Positions 61,358 through 64,000 of a stretch of 64,000 nucleotides of DNA are shown here, one piece after another. The notes under the pieces are model-generated. The model did no database searches, had not been told where the DNA came from, and saw only the letters and a program-made list of their open reading frames with translations. The position numbers and the translations under genes were made by a program. Source of the DNA: Chitinophaga sp. CB10 (GTDB lineage: Bacteria; Bacteroidota; Bacteroidia; Chitinophagales; Chitinophagaceae). Numbering within the stretch: position 1 is the first letter of the stretch; each line of letters opens with the position of its first letter. The stretch spans positions 124,001 to 188,000 of the forward strand of contig MLAV02000001.1 in NCBI GenBank assembly GCA_001870995.2, written 5' to 3'.

Positions 61358-61987
61358 ATGGGTATGCATCCGCTTAAAAAAACCGTTTTCCTTTTATCCC
61401 TCGCAGCAGGCATGCTCGCCTGCAGCAGGCCCGCTGCAGCCCAGGAAGCGCATGGGGCGGACAAAATACCCTTGCATGCCGTAGTGGTAGGCACGGATAC
61501 CATTCCCGTGATTACCCTGGCTATTTTTGACGTGGTAGATAAATTGCCGCGGCGCCTGCGGAAGGAAAAAGAGCGTTATTCCAGGCTGCGCAACGCCGTG
61601 TATGTAACTTACCCGTACGCTAAATCAGCCGCGCGCATCCTCAAGGATGTAGGTGCGGAGCTGGCAAAACTGCCGAATGGCCGCGCCAGGAAGGCTTACC
61701 TCGCCAGCAAGGAAAAGGAGCTGAAGGCCCAGTTTGGGGATAAGCTCACCAACCTCTCCGTGTACCAGGGCAAGGTGCTGATGAAGCTGATCGACCGGGA
61801 GACCGGCCAGAACTGCTTTGAAATCATCAAGGAACTCAAGGGCGGCTTCAACGCCCGCGTATGGCAAACGGTGGCCTTCTTCTTCGGGGGCAACCTGAAA
61901 AGCGAGTACGATGTCCAGGAAGACAAGGACATCGAGGTGATCGTCCAGGAGCTGGAGATGTACCAGCGGTACCGCGCCTATAACTAA
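61358..61987 (+). CDS. Secreted protein, DUF4294 family
   Basis: A TTG start (61349) is less likely than ATG 61358 (MGMHPLKKTVFLLSLAAGMLACS). The ~209-residue protein has a signal with a lipobox-like Cys (ACSRP), then a conserved DUF4294 region. That region reads AVVVGTDTIPVITLAIFDVV, RRLRKEKERYSRLRNAVYVTYPYAK and KVLMKLIDRETGQNCFEIIKELKGGFNARVWQTVAFFFGG. Function is unknown; DUF4294 is common in Bacteroidota. It is followed 20 bp later by a TonB-plug-like gene. Confidence 0.8.
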   Translation: MGMHPLKKTVFLLSLAAGMLACSRPAAAQEAHGADKIPLHAVVVGTDTIPVITLAIFDVVDKLPRRLRKEKERYSRLRNAVYVTYPYAKSAARILKDVGAELAKLPNGRARKAYLASKEKELKAQFGDKLTNLSVYQGKVLMKLIDRETGQNCFEIIKELKGGFNARVWQTVAFFFGGNLKSEYDVQEDKDIEVIVQELEMYQRYRAYN

Positions 61988-62007
61988 GATTGCCTACCTT
62001 CGTACAC

Positions 62008-62508
62008 ATGAATTACAATCGTTTTCTACTGTCATTATTGTTGTTGTTACCCACCGCCCTGTTCGCGCAGTCCGAAGAGGAGGGCGACCCTGTGTACGTG
62101 GTAGACAGCGTGCTGGTGACGCCCGGCGCCGCCAACCAGATTACGCCGGACCAGATCGGGCTGATCACCATCGCCAAAGGCCGCAGGGCCGTGCTGTTAT
62201 ACGGCCCGCAGGCGGAAAACGGGGTGATTTATATGGAAACCAAACCCTTTGCCCGCAAGAGAGTAGCGAATTTCCTGCAATCGGCATCGCCGGCGTACGA
62301 CAGTTTGCGTAATACCGGCCTGGCAGACAGCGCGCTGGCCTATATCGTGAACGGCCAGGTGGTGAATGATAAAAACGAGGCCCTCCTGTTTACGGTCGAT
62401 AAAAAGACTTTCCGCACCCTGGAAATAGTGCCGGCAAAGGAGCTGGAACAGCGCTACCAGCTGACCGGCAAGAAAGCAGGGGTACGTATCACCAGCTCAG
62501 AAGATTGA
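62008..62508 (+). CDS. Small secreted protein with TonB-receptor plug-like motif
   Basis: The ATG 62008 (MNYNRFLLSLLLLLPTALFAQ) gives a signal peptide; the TTG at 61990 is not preferred. The mature ~145 residues contain ITIAKGRRAVLLYGPQAENGVIYMETK, which resembles the plug-domain core (YG..A.NGVI.I.TK) of TonB-dependent receptors, but there is no barrel. It could be a detached plug or a related signalling domain. A second weaker copy of the pattern occurs near VNGQVVNDKNEALLF. Function is unknown. Confidence 0.65.
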   Translation: MNYNRFLLSLLLLLPTALFAQSEEEGDPVYVVDSVLVTPGAANQITPDQIGLITIAKGRRAVLLYGPQAENGVIYMETKPFARKRVANFLQSASPAYDSLRNTGLADSALAYIVNGQVVNDKNEALLFTVDKKTFRTLEIVPAKELEQRYQLTGKKAGVRITSSED

Positions 62509-62539
62509 TCCGTATCTTTGCACCTCAATTTTTTAGCTT

Positions 62540-63268
62540 ATGAAACTGGATATACTCGCAATAGCCGTACACCCGGATGATGTGGAGCTGGGATGCTCCG
62601 GCACCCTGATGATGCACGCGGCCAAAGGCATGAAGGTAGGCGTAGTTGACCTCACCCGCGGAGAGCTGGGCACGAGAGGTACCCCCGAGCTGCGTGAGCA
62701 GGAAGCGCAGGCGGCTGCAAAAATTATGGGCCTGGAAGTGCGGGAAAACCTGGGCCTGGCCGATGGTTTTTTCCGTAACGATACCATGGAACAAATGGCC
62801 ATTATCAGCGCCGTGCGGAAGTACCGCCCGGAAATCGTGCTGGCCAATGCGATTGACGACCGGCACCCGGACCATGGGCGCGCGGCGAAGCTGATTGCGG
62901 ACAGCTGCTTCCTGGCCGGCCTGCGGAAGATATCCACCCAGCTGGATGGCGTGGAGCAGGAGGCGTGGCGCCCGAAGCAGGTGTTTCACTTCCTGCAGGA
63001 CCGTTACATCGAGCCAGATTTTGTGCTGGATATTTCCCCGGTGATGGAGCGCAAGCTGGAAGCCATCAAGGCGTTTTCCTCGCAGTTCCTGGCCGCGAAC
63101 GACCATGAGCCGCAGACCTACATCTCCGGCGCGAACTTTTTTGAGAGCGTGATTTACAGGGCTAAGATGCTCGGTAAGATGGTGGGAGTGGAGTATGCGG
63201 AAGGATACACTTCGGCCAAGATGATCGGGATACGGAGCTTTTCGGATTTGATCAGCGTAACGACATGA
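62540..63268 (+). CDS. bshB1: Bacillithiol biosynthesis deacetylase BshB1
   Basis: It removes the acetyl group from N-acetylglucosaminyl malate to give glucosaminyl malate, the second step of bacillithiol synthesis. The 242-residue LmbE-like protein has the zinc motif AIAVHPDDVELGCSGTLMMHAAKG near 7-30. It also has DDRHPDHGRAAKLIADSCF near 110 and the BshB1-type segments TRGELGTRGTPELREQEAQAAAKIMGL and ENLGLADGFF. Together with the YfiT/BstA-like gene it implies bacillithiol as the main low-molecular thiol in this organism. A terminator follows. Confidence 0.93.
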   Translation: MKLDILAIAVHPDDVELGCSGTLMMHAAKGMKVGVVDLTRGELGTRGTPELREQEAQAAAKIMGLEVRENLGLADGFFRNDTMEQMAIISAVRKYRPEIVLANAIDDRHPDHGRAAKLIADSCFLAGLRKISTQLDGVEQEAWRPKQVFHFLQDRYIEPDFVLDISPVMERKLEAIKAFSSQFLAANDHEPQTYISGANFFESVIYRAKMLGKMVGVEYAEGYTSAKMIGIRSFSDLISVTT

Positions 63269-63283
63269 TGAAATAAATATTAG

Positions 63284-63305
63284 GCGCCGGCTTTCGGCGC
63301 TTTTT
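63284..63305 (+). terminator. Terminator after bshB1
   Basis: The 6-bp GC stem GCGCCG/CGGCGC with a five-base loop is followed by five T. Confidence 0.8.
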
Positions 63306-63335
63306 CTTTTGCTGTATCCTTTTTATTTTAAGGGG

Positions 63336-64000
63336 ATGAAAACTTACCTCCTCGGTTGCCTTGCGGCTACGTTATTAACCGCACCTGCGTTTGCCCAGCG
63401 CACGGATGCCAAATTGCAGGCGAAATTGCAACAATTACTCCGGGAATTTCACGGCCAGGCCGGCATTTATGTGCATCACCTGCAGCGGGATAAAGTGGTG
63501 GAGATCAACGCCGATACCATCTTCCCGACGGCCAGCATGATCAAGACCACGATCCAGGTGGGCATTTTCGACAAGATCGCGAAAGGGGAGCTGCAATACC
63601 GGCAGCCATTGACCTACAGGGATTCCCTGCTGTATCCCGGGGTGGATATATTGGGATCGTTTAAGGACAGCCAGCAGATTGACCTGGACAAGGTGATGAT
63701 GCTGATGCTGACGATGAGCGACAATACGGCGAGCCTCTGGCTGCAATCCCTTGCTGGTGGCGGCGCTACGATCAACAGTTGGTTGGAACGCAACGGCTTT
63801 AAGGTATTGCGGGTGAATTCAAGAACGCCGGGAAGGGAAGAGATCAGGAAAATTTATGGCTGGGGGCAAACGAGCCCGCGGGAAATGGCGCGGCTGATGG
63901 AAATGGTGTACAAGGGGGAGGTGATAGACCAGGCGAGCAGCGAACGAATGTACAGGAACCTGACGCGCAATTATTGGGATACCCAGGGATTACTGCAGGT
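63336..64000 (+). CDS. Class A beta-lactamase-like serine hydrolase (3' end outside window)
   Basis: The frame runs from ATG 63336 to the window edge (221 codons seen). It has a signal peptide (LLGCLAATLLTAPAFAQ), and the catalytic tetrad S-x-x-K lies in PTASMIKTTIQVG near residues 66-78. The SDN loop is MLTMSDNTASLWL near 126-138. The later KTG motif lies beyond the edge. The class A fold is also used by non-lactamase serine hydrolases, so lactamase activity is not proven. It sits after the bshB1 terminator, so it is probably its own transcript. Confidence 0.8.
   Translation, partial: MKTYLLGCLAATLLTAPAFAQRTDAKLQAKLQQLLREFHGQAGIYVHHLQRDKVVEINADTIFPTASMIKTTIQVGIFDKIAKGELQYRQPLTYRDSLLYPGVDILGSFKDSQQIDLDKVMMLMLTMSDNTASLWLQSLAGGGATINSWLERNGFKVLRVNSRTPGREEIRKIYGWGQTSPREMARLMEMVYKGEVIDQASSERMYRNLTRNYWDTQGLLQ

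Overview
The window looks like chromosome from a Bacteroidota bacterium, most likely Chitinophagaceae (Chitinophaga-like). This rests on gene content and style: a DUF5723 outer-membrane protein, an outer-membrane beta-barrel receptor with a carboxypeptidase-regulatory-like N-terminus, a DUF4294 protein, gluconate-2-dehydrogenase-subunit-3/GMC oxidoreductase genes, bacillithiol genes (bshB1 and a YfiT/BstA relative), homogentisate and HPP dioxygenases, GH35, ECF sigma/anti-sigma pairs, weak Shine-Dalgarno sequences, and one TAnnTTTG-like promoter. The species is inferred only. I saw no rRNA, tRNA, CRISPR array, prophage or intact insertion sequence.

Layout. 1-4.1 kb: a porin-like protein (cut by the window edge) followed by a ProV/ProW/ProX-type glycine betaine ABC importer. 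4.2-9.8 kb: a secreted beta-helix/PDZ protein, clpB and guanine deaminase. 9.9-12.6 kb (minus): two consecutive sigma-factor/zinc-finger anti-sigma modules, one with a degenerate sigma and a TPR-bearing partner. 12.7-15.9 kb: an NlpC/P60 peptidase, pyrophosphatase, a DUF4878-like lipoprotein and PhoH. 16.3-19.3 kb: a multi-PAS histidine kinase with a single-domain response regulator. 19.3-26.0 kb (minus): the threonine operon thrA-thrB-thrC, then a TPR lipoprotein and rpe, preceded by a 16-codon leader peptide rich in Thr and Ile codons.

26.7-29.0 kb: hmgA and hppD (tyrosine catabolism). 29.0-30.0 kb: a small accessory patch of duplicated hairpins, an 18-bp tandem repeat and a lone IS3-type orfA. 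30.0-36.9 kb: secreted and membrane hypotheticals, an L,D-transpeptidase, and a putative dehydrogenase locus (subunit 3 plus two tandem GMC paralogues). 37-44.7 kb: GH35 beta-galactosidase, a CBS protein, an outer-membrane receptor, a small lipoprotein whose start codon lies in a 17-bp inverted repeat, a second aspartokinase and fructose-1,6-bisphosphatase. 44.9-52.6 kb: a CAP-domain protein, an ABC ATPase, a DinB/YfiT protein, a Nudix hydrolase, folC, a DUF5723 gene broken by one in-frame stop, a TonB-like protein and an MFS transporter whose 3' end lies inside a repeat. 52.9-60.0 kb: an AraC regulator, a radical SAM/membrane/ureohydrolase operon, and ccmE-ccmF with a CxxxY-type CcmE. 60.3-64 kb: an alpha/beta hydrolase, a DUF4294 protein, a TonB-plug-like small protein, bshB1 and a class A beta-lactamase-like gene cut by the right edge.

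Most of the window is housekeeping. The most notable sequence-level observations are the threonine leader, the sigma/anti-sigma tandem, the hairpin over a start codon, the nonsense-interrupted DUF5723 gene and the CxxxY CcmE. I did not find a clearly new multi-gene system.
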